In this document: positions 33,051 to 41,965 of the stretch, in pieces
Position numbering within the stretch: the first letter of the stretch is position 1
Layout: the number at the start of each line of letters is the position of its first letter
NCBI RefSeq assembly: GCF_049116215.1
Contig: NZ_JAGDZB010000006.1
Coordinates: 186,001 to 250,000, forward strand
DNA length: 64,000 nt
From: Shimia sp049116215
GTDB taxonomy: Bacteria > Pseudomonadota > Alphaproteobacteria > Rhodobacterales > Rhodobacteraceae
Reading direction: 5' to 3'
Program-made: the position numbers and the translations under genes
The notes under the pieces: generated by a model
What the model saw: the letters and a program-made list of their open reading frames with translations, nothing else
The model's database searches: none
What the model was told of the DNA's origin: nothing

Positions 33051-33863
33051 TCAGGGCCGCGGTTTGAGCGCAAAAATTGCTTGTCGCACGGTTTCTGGCA
33101 GAGAGGTGTCCGCGCTTTCTGGCGCAGCGTCGAGCGCGGAGGCCACGTCTTTGGTCAGAATACCAATGGTGTTGTCCTCTTTCCAACCGTCGCGGGAAAA
33201 CTCAATGGTGTTGAAGCCGGAGGCAAGCCAGTTTTGGCCTGACGAGGTGTGGATCAGGTTCAGCAGTGCGGTTTCGTCGATGCCCGCTTGGTCCGCCCAG
33301 TCGAGCACAAGGCGGGTCATTGCTGTGTTGGAGGCGGCGAGCAGGTTGTTGAGAACCTTGGCCTGCATACCCGCGCCAAAGGCGCCCATGGGGTGGAAAT
33401 GCGCGCCCATGGCGTCAAACAGCGGCTGATGTTGGCGCAAAGCCTCAGTGTCGCCGCCCAGCATGAAGGACAGGCGGGTTTCTTTCGCCGCAATCGCGGC
33501 ACCGGACATGGGCGCGTCGATCAGGGTGATGTGGCTTGGCACGCGATTACGCAGAGCACGGACGTATTTTGGTGACAGCGTGGAGGAGATGATCACGGAT
33601 TGCAGATTGGGGGCGGTGTTGATCAGGTTTTGTGCCCCAAACAGCACGTCATCGGTTTGGGCAATGTCACGCACAACGGTGATCAAGACTTTGAGGTCCT
33701 TTCGGAAGTCATCCAGAGAGCGCATGAACGGCGCGAAGGCGCCGAAGTCTGAGGCTGGTCGGACATCGTAGCCAAAGGCGTCAAACTCTGATTTGCGAAG
33801 TGCCGCCAGCATGGGGCCTCCCATGCGGCCACATCCTGCGACGCCTATTCCTGTGAGCGGCAT
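33051..33863 (-). CDS. NAD(P)-dependent 3-hydroxyisobutyrate dehydrogenase-like oxidoreductase
   Basis: A 270-residue beta-hydroxyacid dehydrogenase: N-terminal Rossmann GVAGCGRMGGPM at 7-18, DAPMSGAAIAAKE near 115, and catalytic Lys in KVLNNLLAASN near 169. Shorter by about 20 residues than HibD/GarR. The substrate could be 3-hydroxyisobutyrate, tartronate semialdehyde or a related beta-hydroxy acid. It is followed by a repeat. Not linked to valine genes here. Confidence 0.87.
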   Translation of the reverse strand: MPLTGIGVAGCGRMGGPMLAALRKSEFDAFGYDVRPASDFGAFAPFMRSLDDFRKDLKVLITVVRDIAQTDDVLFGAQNLINTAPNLQSVIISSTLSPKYVRALRNRVPSHITLIDAPMSGAAIAAKETRLSFMLGGDTEALRQHQPLFDAMGAHFHPMGAFGAGMQAKVLNNLLAASNTAMTRLVLDWADQAGIDETALLNLIHTSSGQNWLASGFNTIEFSRDGWKEDNTIGILTKDVASALDAAPESADTSLPETVRQAIFALKPRP

Positions 33864-33912
33864 GCAAAGTCCTCAAAATGCCCCGCCCACCGGTGCGGGC
33901 AGGGCAGGTAGG

Positions 33913-35325
33913 TTATGACAAGGCGCGTTTCAGCGCGGGAATGTTGCTCACGATTAGCACGTCAAAGGCCAGCACGGCCAGCAGGGTCACACCAACCAAG
34001 GGGAAGGCCACAGAGACCAGTGCCGCAATAAGCAGAGCCCCTTTGAAAAGCGGCATTTCCTTCGGCGCGGGTGGCGCTGCCAGACGCAGGGTCTTGGACG
34101 GACGACGTTTGAGCCACATGACCACACCGGAGACACAGACAAAGATCACCATCAGGCAGAACGCGGTGTTCAGGAGCAGGTTCCACAATCCCATAAGGCC
34201 CATGTGCAGCGGGATGCCCACCGCCATGGATTTGCCGGCAACCGAGTAGTCGGCAAAGCGCACTTCAGCGAGGATCTTGCCGGTGTATTGGTCGACGTGA
34301 ATAGTGGCATCAACGGTTGGGGTGGCGCTGTCGCCGCTCATGCTGTCTTGGTTGATGGTCCAGACGCCGGTTTCGTCACGCGGATAAGCCACGCGGAAGC
34401 GGCCGTCGAGGCCCAAGTCCCGGCCCAAGGCCACAAGACTGTTGATGTCGACCGGTGCGCCATCGGCTGTGCCAGTAACGCCTACATCAGAGCCAGAAGC
34501 TGGCATTGGGGTCTGTTCTAGGGCCCACGGCACATCGTTTTGGTTGCCATGGTTCATGCTGGCGTGGGTGCTATCCGACAGGGGCACGTCGCTCCACTTT
34601 TCTGCAGGGAAGGTGGACCAGGCCTGCACATATTTGCCACCCCAGATGCCCGCCCAGGCCAGGCCGGAGATCAGGAACACCACCAATAGGGCAGAGATCC
34701 AGAAACTGGTGACAGCGTGCAGGCTTTTCCACAAGGCGCGACCCCGCGCTTGGAGGTTGGGAATGAACACTGAGGTGTCGCCGCCACGCGGCCACCACAG
34801 GTAGAGGCCGGTCAGAACCAGTACGAGGCCAAGACCTGCAGCGATTTCAATCAGCCGGTCGCCGGTGTCGCCAAGTAACAGAGAGCCGTGGATGTTGTCA
34901 GCCAGATCATACCAGCCGGTGCGACGATCCCAATTGCCCAGCACAGCGCCGGTGTAGGGATCGACGGCGACCATTTGGTGGGTGTCGCCGGTGTTGATGC
35001 GGAACACGGTGGCAAGCGCATCGGATTTGGGACCGATGTACTCGACCACGCTGCCGGGCACCGCGGACGTGGCGGCGGCGGCTTGATCGGTGACAGGCAG
35101 GGCGGTGCCCTGCGGAGTGACTGCGATCTTTTCACCATCGCGGCCGTCAAACTGGGTGATGAACATCATCATCATACCGGTCACAGCGAGCATGATCATG
35201 AAAGGCACCACATAAAGCGCGGCGTAGAAATGCCAGCGCCAGGCGGCGAAGTAGAGTTTTTGAGAAAGAGACGTTGCGCTGGATTGCTCTGCGCGCACGT
35301 CGGCAAATTGGCTGTCCTTGGCCAT
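33913..35325 (-). CDS. PepSY-domain membrane protein (PepSY_TM family)
   Basis: A 470-residue protein with four main membrane segments (about 30-50, 175-195, 220-245 and 395-420) and extracytoplasmic regions between them, the layout of PepSY-associated TM proteins found near siderophore or metal-uptake genes. Two PepSY-like repeats can be seen (AVDPYTGAVLGNWDRR and HVDQYTGKILAEVRF). The start is taken at ATG 35325 with an AGGAGA ribosome site. The DUF2946-like gene lies just upstream. A role in metal or haem reduction is suspected. Confidence 0.83.
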   Translation of the reverse strand: MAKDSQFADVRAEQSSATSLSQKLYFAAWRWHFYAALYVVPFMIMLAVTGMMMMFITQFDGRDGEKIAVTPQGTALPVTDQAAAATSAVPGSVVEYIGPKSDALATVFRINTGDTHQMVAVDPYTGAVLGNWDRRTGWYDLADNIHGSLLLGDTGDRLIEIAAGLGLVLVLTGLYLWWPRGGDTSVFIPNLQARGRALWKSLHAVTSFWISALLVVFLISGLAWAGIWGGKYVQAWSTFPAEKWSDVPLSDSTHASMNHGNQNDVPWALEQTPMPASGSDVGVTGTADGAPVDINSLVALGRDLGLDGRFRVAYPRDETGVWTINQDSMSGDSATPTVDATIHVDQYTGKILAEVRFADYSVAGKSMAVGIPLHMGLMGLWNLLLNTAFCLMVIFVCVSGVVMWLKRRPSKTLRLAAPPAPKEMPLFKGALLIAALVSVAFPLVGVTLLAVLAFDVLIVSNIPALKRALS

Positions 35326-35398
35326 GAGGGAACATCTCCTGAAGGGCCGCGCTTGGATCCCCAAGGCGGCTTATGTTTGTTTAATTGTGTTGGAAAAC

Positions 35399-35764
35399 TC
35401 AGGAGAGAGTCGGGGGACCACGGGCATCATAGCGACGGTGGAAACCGGCACTGTTGTGGGTGAAGTCCTGATGCTGCCAACGCGCTGTTAGGGACGCAGG
35501 AAGCACCATCGGGAAAGGTCCGTTCAGAACCTGAACGGCTTCTGCAATGACGGAGAAAGCACAGGGGCTGCGCTCGTCTCCGGTCTGTTGGTGATACGGC
35601 ACCGGCGCCCCGGTGTCGTCCACAAGCATTTCGACAAATTCGTCCCCGGTACAGATGACAAGCACCATATGACCATCAGACAAGGTCTTTGGCATCCACC
35701 CCATGGGAATGGATGCTGATAGCAGCACGGCCACCAACAAAACCAAAGACGTCACAAAACGCAT
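35399..35764 (-). CDS. DUF2946-like small exported protein
   Basis: A 121-residue protein with a signal-like N-terminus (MRFVTSLVLLVAVLLSASIP) and MVLVICTGDE, PCAFSVIAE patterns like DUF2946 proteins, often adjacent to copper or PepSY/TonB genes. Two cysteines, Cys38 and Cys68, may bind metal. It lies 3 bp after engB ends and 73 bp before the PepSY gene. Family assigned from pattern; function unknown. Confidence 0.6.
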   Translation of the reverse strand: MRFVTSLVLLVAVLLSASIPMGWMPKTLSDGHMVLVICTGDEFVEMLVDDTGAPVPYHQQTGDERSPCAFSVIAEAVQVLNGPFPMVLPASLTARWQHQDFTHNSAGFHRRYDARGPPTLS

Positions 35765-35767
35765 GGA

Positions 35768-36421
35768 TTATTCGAGACCTGCAATGATGGAGCGCAGCGT
35801 GGCAATGCCGTCGCCCTTTTCAGAGCTGGTCAGCACAATCTCCGGGAAGGCCGCCGGATGCTTGGAGAGTTTTTCACGCACCTGTTTGAACACTTTCGCG
35901 CGGTCTTTCTCTTTGACCTTATCAGCTTTGGTCATCACGACCTGAAACGTGAGCGCGGAGCTGTCCATCAGGGACATAATCTCTTCGTCGACATCTTTGA
36001 TGCCGTGGCGGGTATCAATCAGAACAAAGGCGCGGCGTAGGTTGGCGCGGCCGGAGAGATATTGCTTCAGCAGGCGCTGCCATTTCTCCACCACCGCCAG
36101 CGGTGCATTGGCGTAGCCATAGCCGGGCAAGTCGACGAGATAGTGGCTCTCAGTCAGAGTGAAGAAGTTGATTTCCTGAGTACGGCCCGGCGTGTTGGAC
36201 GCGCGCGCCAGACGGCTGCGGTTGGTCAGCGCGTTGATCAACGTGGATTTGCCCACATTGGACCGCCCCGCAAAACAGACCTCAATTCGGTCCCCTGCAG
36301 GCAGGCCATCCATGGCGACCACACCTTTGAGGAAGTCGGAGTTGGAGCCGTCAAACAGCTTGCGGCCACGCTCATACGCGATGGGTTCTGGATCTTCGAC
36401 AAAGGGGAAGGGAAGCTGCAT
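35768..36421 (-). CDS. engB: ribosome biogenesis GTP-binding protein EngB (YihA/YsxC)
   Basis: A 217-residue GTPase needed for 50S subunit assembly. The P-loop GRSNVGKSTLINAL is at 52-65, the G3 region DLPGYGYA near 95, and TKADKVK (G4) near 165. Start ATG 36421 shares one base with the upstream MOSC stop (TGATG), so translation is coupled. Length is normal. Confidence 0.97.
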   Translation of the reverse strand: MQLPFPFVEDPEPIAYERGRKLFDGSNSDFLKGVVAMDGLPAGDRIEVCFAGRSNVGKSTLINALTNRSRLARASNTPGRTQEINFFTLTESHYLVDLPGYGYANAPLAVVEKWQRLLKQYLSGRANLRRAFVLIDTRHGIKDVDEEIMSLMDSSALTFQVVMTKADKVKEKDRAKVFKQVREKLSKHPAAFPEIVLTSSEKGDGIATLRSIIAGLE

Positions 36422-37164
36422 CAGAGCACCTCTGCTGTGTTGCCGACGGCAATGTCGCCGGATTTGGTCACCACACCGTAGACGCCAAAGTCCTGATGGC
36501 CAAAGGCTTCGTTCAAAACGCCCAACGTGTCCGCGTCCCGTACGCCCGTGTCGGTGTTGGCGGTGGTCGCCTTACAGCGCGTGATGCGCTCACGCACTTC
36601 GATTTCTGCATCACCAATGCGCAGCGTTTTGCCAATCCAGTCAAACTCTTCCCAGGGCGCAAAGCCATCAAGCCAGATGTTACCGCGCCAGCGCTCGGTG
36701 GCGAGTTTACGCCCTAGGCGGCCTTCGATCGCACGGTGGCTGGCGGTGGTGTGGATGGCGATCGATGGGAAGGGGCTGTCGGTCATGCCAAATTCACCAG
36801 CGGGTACCAGTTTGGCACTGGCCGCGCGGTCTTTGGGCATGATTGGACGCACCCAATCAATCAGCTTATCGCCTTGGGTTTCCGGATCAAAGGTCAGCTC
36901 CCAGAGATCCGGGTGCTGCAAGGTAATCTTACCTGTGGCCTCGTCGACTTTGGCGGTGATCGCCTGCAACGACGGCGCCCCAGCCGCGCGGGAGAAATTC
37001 ACGCAACGCGCCCATTCGCCACCTTCGGTTTTGGCGCGCTCATGCGCCACGGCGTAGCGACGATCCCATGGGAAGGTTTGCCCCTCCACTAAAGAGACAT
37101 GACCCACGGACTCGCGTCCGTGGGCCTTGATCGGGTGTCGCCAGAGTGCGGAGACGGTTCCCAT
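36421..37164 (-). CDS. MOSC-domain protein
   Basis: A 247-residue MOSC protein that may carry sulfur or bind a molybdenum cofactor, as MOCOS-like C-terminal domains do. LWRHPIKAHGRE near the N-terminus, RWRGNIWLDG near 158 and ITRCKATTANTDTG near 194 (Cys196, the putative sulfur carrier) are typical. ATG 37164 overlaps the yidC stop by one base (TAATG) and its stop overlaps engB by one base. Unusually placed between yidC and engB. Confidence 0.88.
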   Translation of the reverse strand: MGTVSALWRHPIKAHGRESVGHVSLVEGQTFPWDRRYAVAHERAKTEGGEWARCVNFSRAAGAPSLQAITAKVDEATGKITLQHPDLWELTFDPETQGDKLIDWVRPIMPKDRAASAKLVPAGEFGMTDSPFPSIAIHTTASHRAIEGRLGRKLATERWRGNIWLDGFAPWEEFDWIGKTLRIGDAEIEVRERITRCKATTANTDTGVRDADTLGVLNEAFGHQDFGVYGVVTKSGDIAVGNTAEVL

Positions 37165-38987
37165 TATTTGGCGTCCTCCTCAGGCTTCGACTTCTTGAAG
37201 CTTGATTTGATGTTGCCAAACACATCCGGTTTATATCCGTGCTGCCGCATGATGCCGTACTGCTGGATGAAAGTGATCACGTTGTTGGTGATCCAGTAGA
37301 TCACCAGGCCGGAGGCAAAGCTTCCAAGCATGAACATGAAGACCCATGGCATCCAGGCAAAGATCATCTTTTGCGTTGGATCGGTTGGGGCCGGGTTCAG
37401 CTTCTGCTGCATCCACATGGAGATACCCAGCAGGATTGGCAGGATGCCCAAGGAGAAGATCTCAAAGAAGCCCAGCTCCGGCACGCCGTAAGGCAGGATG
37501 CCAAACAGGTTGAAGATCGAGCTCGGATCCGGTGCGGAGAGGTCGGTGATCCAGCCAAACCATGGCGCGTGACGCAGTTCTTTGGTTACAAAGATCACTT
37601 TGTAGAGCGAGAAGAAGATCGGGATCTGGATCAGGATCGGCAAACAACCCGCTGCCGGATTGACCTTTTCCTTCTTGTACAGCTCCATCATCGCCTGCTG
37701 CATCTTCTGACGGTCATCGCCCGCTTGCTCTTTGAGCTTCTCCATCTGCGGCTGAAGCTCTTTCATCTTCGCCATGGAGGCATAAGATTTATAGGCCAGC
37801 GGGAAGACGATGATCTTCAGAACAACGGTCAGCGCGATGATTGCCCAGCCCATGTTGCCAATAAAGCCATAGAGCCACATCAGGAGCCACATGATTGGCT
37901 TCGTGAGGAAGGAGAACCAGCCCCAGTCGATGGACTCCAGCAGGCCTTCAACACCTTCTTCGTTCTGGTAGTTGCGGATTTTGCCCCAGTCTTTGGAGCC
38001 CGCAAACAGACGCGAATTGGCGGTTGCGGATTCCCCTTCGGCCACCTGCATGGTCTGCATCACAGCTTCGGTTTGGTAGATGTCACGCGAGGCGTCGTAT
38101 TTCGCAACGGATTTGAAAGGCTTGCCTTGCTCAGGGATCAGGGTCGCCATCCAGTAGTGATCGGTGAACCCGATCCAACCGTTGGCTTCGACCTGTGTTA
38201 CCTCGGCAGGTGCACCTTCGCGCTGATCGAATGTGTAGTCGGTCATGCCGTCATAGTCGGTTTCGGTCAGCTCGCCGTCGGCCATGGAGATCAGACCTTC
38301 GTGCAGGATGAAGAAGTTTTTCAGATCCTCGGGTTCACCATAGCGCGCGAGAATACCGTAGGGCGCCAGCGACACGGTGCCCGCGCCGGTGTTTTCCACG
38401 GTTTGCTCAACCGAGAACATGTAATCTTTGTCTACCGAAATGGTACGGCGGAAGATGAGACCTGCGCCATTGTCCCATTTCAGGGTGATCGGAGCCTCAA
38501 CGGTGAGGGTTTCGCCGGTCTCTACACTCCAAAGCGTGTTGGAACCTGGCACTTGATCCAACGACAGACCTGCGCCCGGCGCCCAGCCATAGAGTGCGTA
38601 ATAGGCATTTGGCTCCCCATTGGGGGACAGGAAAGTCACGATCGGAGAATCTTCGTCCTGTGTTTCGCGGTAGTCGTTGAGCTTCAGATCGTCCAGACGG
38701 CCGCCCAACAGAGAAACAGAGCCGGACAGGCGTGCCGTGTCGATCTCCACACGGGGGGCGTTGGCCACTTCGGTCGCTTCCACCGAGGTTGCTGCGCCGG
38801 AATTTGCGGAATCTGTGGTCGCCGTGACCGGTGCAGTGGACGGCGTGACCGCGTCGGTGCTTTCGACAGCTGTCAGTGCGTTGGGATCCTGAGTGGCCTC
38901 AGGAGGGGGAAACAATACGAACCAAATCAGGATGACGCCAAAGCTGAGCGCCGTCGCGAGGATGAGGTTCTTGTTCTGATCGTCCAT
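37164..38987 (-). CDS. yidC: membrane protein insertase YidC
   Basis: A 607-residue insertase that puts proteins into the inner membrane with or without SecYEG. The N-terminal TM (residues about 7-24), a large periplasmic domain, the helix pair with MAKMKELQPQMEKLKEQ near 425, and the five C-terminal TM segments, including KVNPAAGCLPILIQIPIFFSLYK split around 465, are the family pattern. ATG 38987 fits (MDDQNKNLILAT); an upstream extension is not used. rnpA is not adjacent; yidD is found 3.5 kb away. Confidence 0.97.
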   Translation of the reverse strand: MDDQNKNLILATALSFGVILIWFVLFPPPEATQDPNALTAVESTDAVTPSTAPVTATTDSANSGAATSVEATEVANAPRVEIDTARLSGSVSLLGGRLDDLKLNDYRETQDEDSPIVTFLSPNGEPNAYYALYGWAPGAGLSLDQVPGSNTLWSVETGETLTVEAPITLKWDNGAGLIFRRTISVDKDYMFSVEQTVENTGAGTVSLAPYGILARYGEPEDLKNFFILHEGLISMADGELTETDYDGMTDYTFDQREGAPAEVTQVEANGWIGFTDHYWMATLIPEQGKPFKSVAKYDASRDIYQTEAVMQTMQVAEGESATANSRLFAGSKDWGKIRNYQNEEGVEGLLESIDWGWFSFLTKPIMWLLMWLYGFIGNMGWAIIALTVVLKIIVFPLAYKSYASMAKMKELQPQMEKLKEQAGDDRQKMQQAMMELYKKEKVNPAAGCLPILIQIPIFFSLYKVIFVTKELRHAPWFGWITDLSAPDPSSIFNLFGILPYGVPELGFFEIFSLGILPILLGISMWMQQKLNPAPTDPTQKMIFAWMPWVFMFMLGSFASGLVIYWITNNVITFIQQYGIMRQHGYKPDVFGNIKSSFKKSKPEEDAK

Positions 38988-39131
38988 TGCCACAAGCCAT
39001 CTGTCGTTGAAAGGTTGGGGAGGTTCAACAGAGGTGGCGACCAAAGGTCAAGGGGATTCGGCCCAATTGGCACGAAACGCGGCGGTTCATTGCGTGTGGG
39101 GGGGAACAAGGAGGCAATGGCAATGCCGTGC

Positions 39132-40682
39132 TTAATGTGGCTTGTTGCCTATCTGAAGCGCCGGGCCGATTTTTTCCTGATGCTCGGTCATCCATTTGAT
39201 GGTCTCGTAAAATGGCATCGGGCGGGCAATGCCATAACCTTGCACATGAGAGCAGCCAAGCTGTGCCAGCATTGCGTGTTCTGCTGGATTTTCAACACCT
39301 TCAGCCAATGTCTCCAGCCCAAGCCGCTCTGCCATGGTGACGATGGCGGCAATCATGCGCTGCTGATCTGGGTCTTTGTCGATGTTGGTCACAAAAGAGC
39401 GGTCAATCTTGATGCGTTTCACGGGAAGGCGGCGGATCGAGGAAATCGAGGCGTGACCGGTGCCAAAATCGTCGAGATCGACGGTACAGCCCAAGGCGCT
39501 GATCGCTTCCACGTTGCGCACAACCATGTCATCCGGTGTCCCGGCGACAACACTTTCCAGCACCTCGATGCCGAGGCGTTTGGCGTCCAGCTCGGTGCGG
39601 TCCAATTCCCATTGAATGCGTTCCACCAAGGTGGGGCTGCGCAGCTCCTCACCGGCAAAGTTCACACCAACCATGGGCACCGTGAAGCCAGCATCGTCCC
39701 AAGCGCGCACCGCATCAAGCGATTGGCGCAGCATCAGGTCGGCCAATTGGCCCATTTGTCCGGTTTGGTGCAGCACATCAAGGAACTGAATCGGCGCGAG
39801 AATGCCGCGTTCCGGATGTTCCCAGCGGGCCAAGGCCTCGAAACCCGTGACAAGGCCGGTGTCCGTGGAGACTTGGGGTTGGAACCAAGCGCGAATTTGA
39901 TCGCGCTGCAAGGTGCGGGCGGCTTCGCTTTGGGTTTTGCGGCGCGAAATCACTTTGCGGCCCATGTCAGTCGAATAGGCGCGGATGTTACTGTCACCCG
40001 TCAGCTGTGCTTCGCACATCGCCATATCAGCCGCCTGGATCATGGCGGTCGCAGACGGGCGGTTCAGACGAGACGACAGGCAGAAACCAATCGAGCAGCT
40101 AACGTAAATCGACGCCATTTGCAGGGGCACAGGCTCTTCGATGGCGGTTTGGAAGCGGGTTGCCATTTGAATGCCGCTCTCGACGTCAAAATAGGCAATG
40201 GGTTCAAGCGCGACCGTGAACGATGCGTCGCCGGAGCGTGACACCAGGTCACCAGAGCGCAATGCGTTTTTCAGGCGCTCAGCCACATAGCGCAGCACCT
40301 CTTCGGCGGCTTGATCGCCGTGGTTTTCGCGCAGGCGGGCAAAGTTGTCGATTTTGATCGAGAAACAGGCGGTGGTGCGGCCATCTTCCTCAAGGGTTTC
40401 CATCTTTTCCTGCATCTGCCGCTCAAACCCGGCGGGGGTCAAAAGACCCGTCAGCCCGTCCACTTCGCTTTTCTTACGGCGTTTGGCGGCGGCCATTGGA
40501 GAGAACATCAACAGGGGCAGTGGAAGCAAGAAGGCGCAGACCAAAAGGCCCACCTCACCAAATCCCAACCATGCGGCCAAGGTCACCAGCGGAAACAACA
40601 GAGGCACAACCCGACGCACAGAGGATTCCCGGGTCCAAAAAGCCCGAAATGAAGTCAGGAATGTGTCCAGTCGCGACTGCAT
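39132..40682 (-). CDS. GGDEF (degenerate)/EAL-domain protein, probable c-di-GMP phosphodiesterase
   Basis: A 516-residue protein: two TM segments near 25-65, a GGDEF-like domain at about 75-230 whose signature reads SGDASF (so GGDEF is lost and cyclase activity unlikely), and an EAL domain at 255-505. The EAL domain keeps FEALARWEH, VNFAG, IEVLES, DDFGTGH, KIDRSFV, EGVE and QGYGIARP, the catalytic set of an active phosphodiesterase. The start is ATG 40682 (AGGA upstream); a second ATG seven codons earlier is possible. It may regulate the Tad locus or motility, but this is inference. Confidence 0.88.
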   Translation of the reverse strand: MQSRLDTFLTSFRAFWTRESSVRRVVPLLFPLVTLAAWLGFGEVGLLVCAFLLPLPLLMFSPMAAAKRRKKSEVDGLTGLLTPAGFERQMQEKMETLEEDGRTTACFSIKIDNFARLRENHGDQAAEEVLRYVAERLKNALRSGDLVSRSGDASFTVALEPIAYFDVESGIQMATRFQTAIEEPVPLQMASIYVSCSIGFCLSSRLNRPSATAMIQAADMAMCEAQLTGDSNIRAYSTDMGRKVISRRKTQSEAARTLQRDQIRAWFQPQVSTDTGLVTGFEALARWEHPERGILAPIQFLDVLHQTGQMGQLADLMLRQSLDAVRAWDDAGFTVPMVGVNFAGEELRSPTLVERIQWELDRTELDAKRLGIEVLESVVAGTPDDMVVRNVEAISALGCTVDLDDFGTGHASISSIRRLPVKRIKIDRSFVTNIDKDPDQQRMIAAIVTMAERLGLETLAEGVENPAEHAMLAQLGCSHVQGYGIARPMPFYETIKWMTEHQEKIGPALQIGNKPH

Positions 40683-40743
40683 ATGAGGTGTCCTATGACG
40701 CATAAATCTCAGAGTAGTGTCAGCGATTCTCTTAAGTGTTCAG

Positions 40744-41613
40744 TTAACGTAGCTTAGGGATCGTATCCGAATTTTGTTCAAATTTTACTGATTCTCGAAT
40801 TAATCCGGCAAAATCGAACAATTTTGGATCCATCATGTGGCTTGGACGGATGTTGGTCAGGGCCTTAAACATCACCTGACGGCGCCCTGGGCTGTTGGCT
40901 TCCCATTGATCCAAAATCTGCTTAACCTGTTGACGTTGCAGGCCATCTTGCGAACCGCAGAGGTCACACGGGATGATCGGGTAGTTCATCGCCTTGGAGA
41001 ATTTCTCACAATCTTCCTCGGCCACATGCGCTAACGGGCGGTAGACAAAAAGATCGCCTTCTTCGTTAACAAGTTTGGGCGGCATGGTTGCCAGGCGGCC
41101 GCCATGAAACAGGTTCATAAAGAAAGTTTCGAGGATGTCATCGCGGTGGTGACCAAGCACAACGGCGCTACATCCTTCTTCGCGGGCGATGCGATACAGG
41201 TTGCCACGGCGCAGACGGGAACAAAGGGCACAGAAGGTCCGTCCTTCCGGAACCTTGTCTTTCACAATCGAATAGGTGTCCTGATATTCGATGCGGTGTT
41301 CTACCTGCATCTTCTCCAGAAACGCCGGCAGGACGGTGGCCGGAAAGTTGGGTTGCCCCTGATCCAAGTTGCAGGCCAATAGCTCAACCGGCAGCAGGCC
41401 GCGCCATTTTAACTCATGCAGCACCGCAAGCAGGGTATAGGAATCCTTACCACCGGAGAGGCACACCAGCCACTTCGCGCCGCGCTCGATCATGCCGTAT
41501 TGTTCGATCGCCTCGCGGGTTTGGCGTACGATTCGTTTGCGCAACTTCTTGAAATTGGCCGAAGAAGGAGCGTCGTGGAACAGCGGGTGGATATCATTGA
41601 GGTCGTCTAACAT
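40744..41613 (-). CDS. ttcA: tRNA 2-thiocytidine(32) synthetase
   Basis: A 289-residue TtcA that thiolates C32 of certain tRNAs. The PP-loop is SGGKDS at 54-59 and the two CxxC pairs are CALC near 131 and CDLC near 216, which hold the iron-sulfur cluster. GHHRDDILETFFMNL is the family HHxDD motif. ATG 41613 is the first in frame. Length is normal. Upstream lies a structured 352-bp gap. Confidence 0.96.
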   Translation of the reverse strand: MLDDLNDIHPLFHDAPSSANFKKLRKRIVRQTREAIEQYGMIERGAKWLVCLSGGKDSYTLLAVLHELKWRGLLPVELLACNLDQGQPNFPATVLPAFLEKMQVEHRIEYQDTYSIVKDKVPEGRTFCALCSRLRRGNLYRIAREEGCSAVVLGHHRDDILETFFMNLFHGGRLATMPPKLVNEEGDLFVYRPLAHVAEEDCEKFSKAMNYPIIPCDLCGSQDGLQRQQVKQILDQWEANSPGRRQVMFKALTNIRPSHMMDPKLFDFAGLIRESVKFEQNSDTIPKLR

Positions 41614-41965
41614 GCCGTGCCTTATGCGAGGTGCCCAGTCGGGGTCAATCTATCCCCAAGGATATCCACAGGTTGGGCGCGAACCACAAGCGCCCCTAAG
41701 GAAAACCAGACCCCGTGTGATTTCGGGCACAGGGCGGTTGCATAGGTAGTGGATCGATCTGTGTGGGGAGGAACATGCGTCAAACCCTAAGTTTTATGAG
41801 GGTTTGCGGCATGTGTCGGACGGTTGGGAGGTCACCGGCTGCGCGTGGATCACGGAACTGTGAACGTTAAGCGCTGTGGTGGGTTTAGAAACACTGTGTT
41901 TCCCGGCGTTCACAGTGCGCATCCGGGCGCATGATGAGGGCGCCCGGACCGGGTTAAGCAAGGTC
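41614..41965. other. 352-bp gap with nested inverted repeats and one candidate mini-ORF
   Basis: ACTGTGAACG (41857-41866) pairs with CGTTCACAGT (41907-41916). Inside lies the near-palindrome GAAACAC-T-GTGTTTC (41888-41902). TCCGGGCGC/GCGCCCGGA (41922-41948) forms a strong hairpin 18 bp past the stop of the gene at 41966. A 31-codon plus-strand ORF (41775-41870) begins 3 nt after GGGGAGG and contains cysteines; it might be a leader peptide or chance. The ttcA promoter should be here as well. Confidence 0.5.
41922..41948 (-). terminator. GC-rich hairpin after the 42-kb periplasmic protein gene
   Basis: TCCGGGCGC and GCGCCCGGA, 9 bp stem and 9-base loop, located 18 bp downstream of the gene ending at 41966 on the minus strand. 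No T-run. Confidence 0.5.

Noticed and set aside
37239..40241. A 1000-codon open frame on the plus strand opposite yidC and the GGDEF-EAL gene
   Set aside because: Antisense to two well-supported genes, His/Arg/Gly-rich composition, no ribosome site; a codon-bias artefact.
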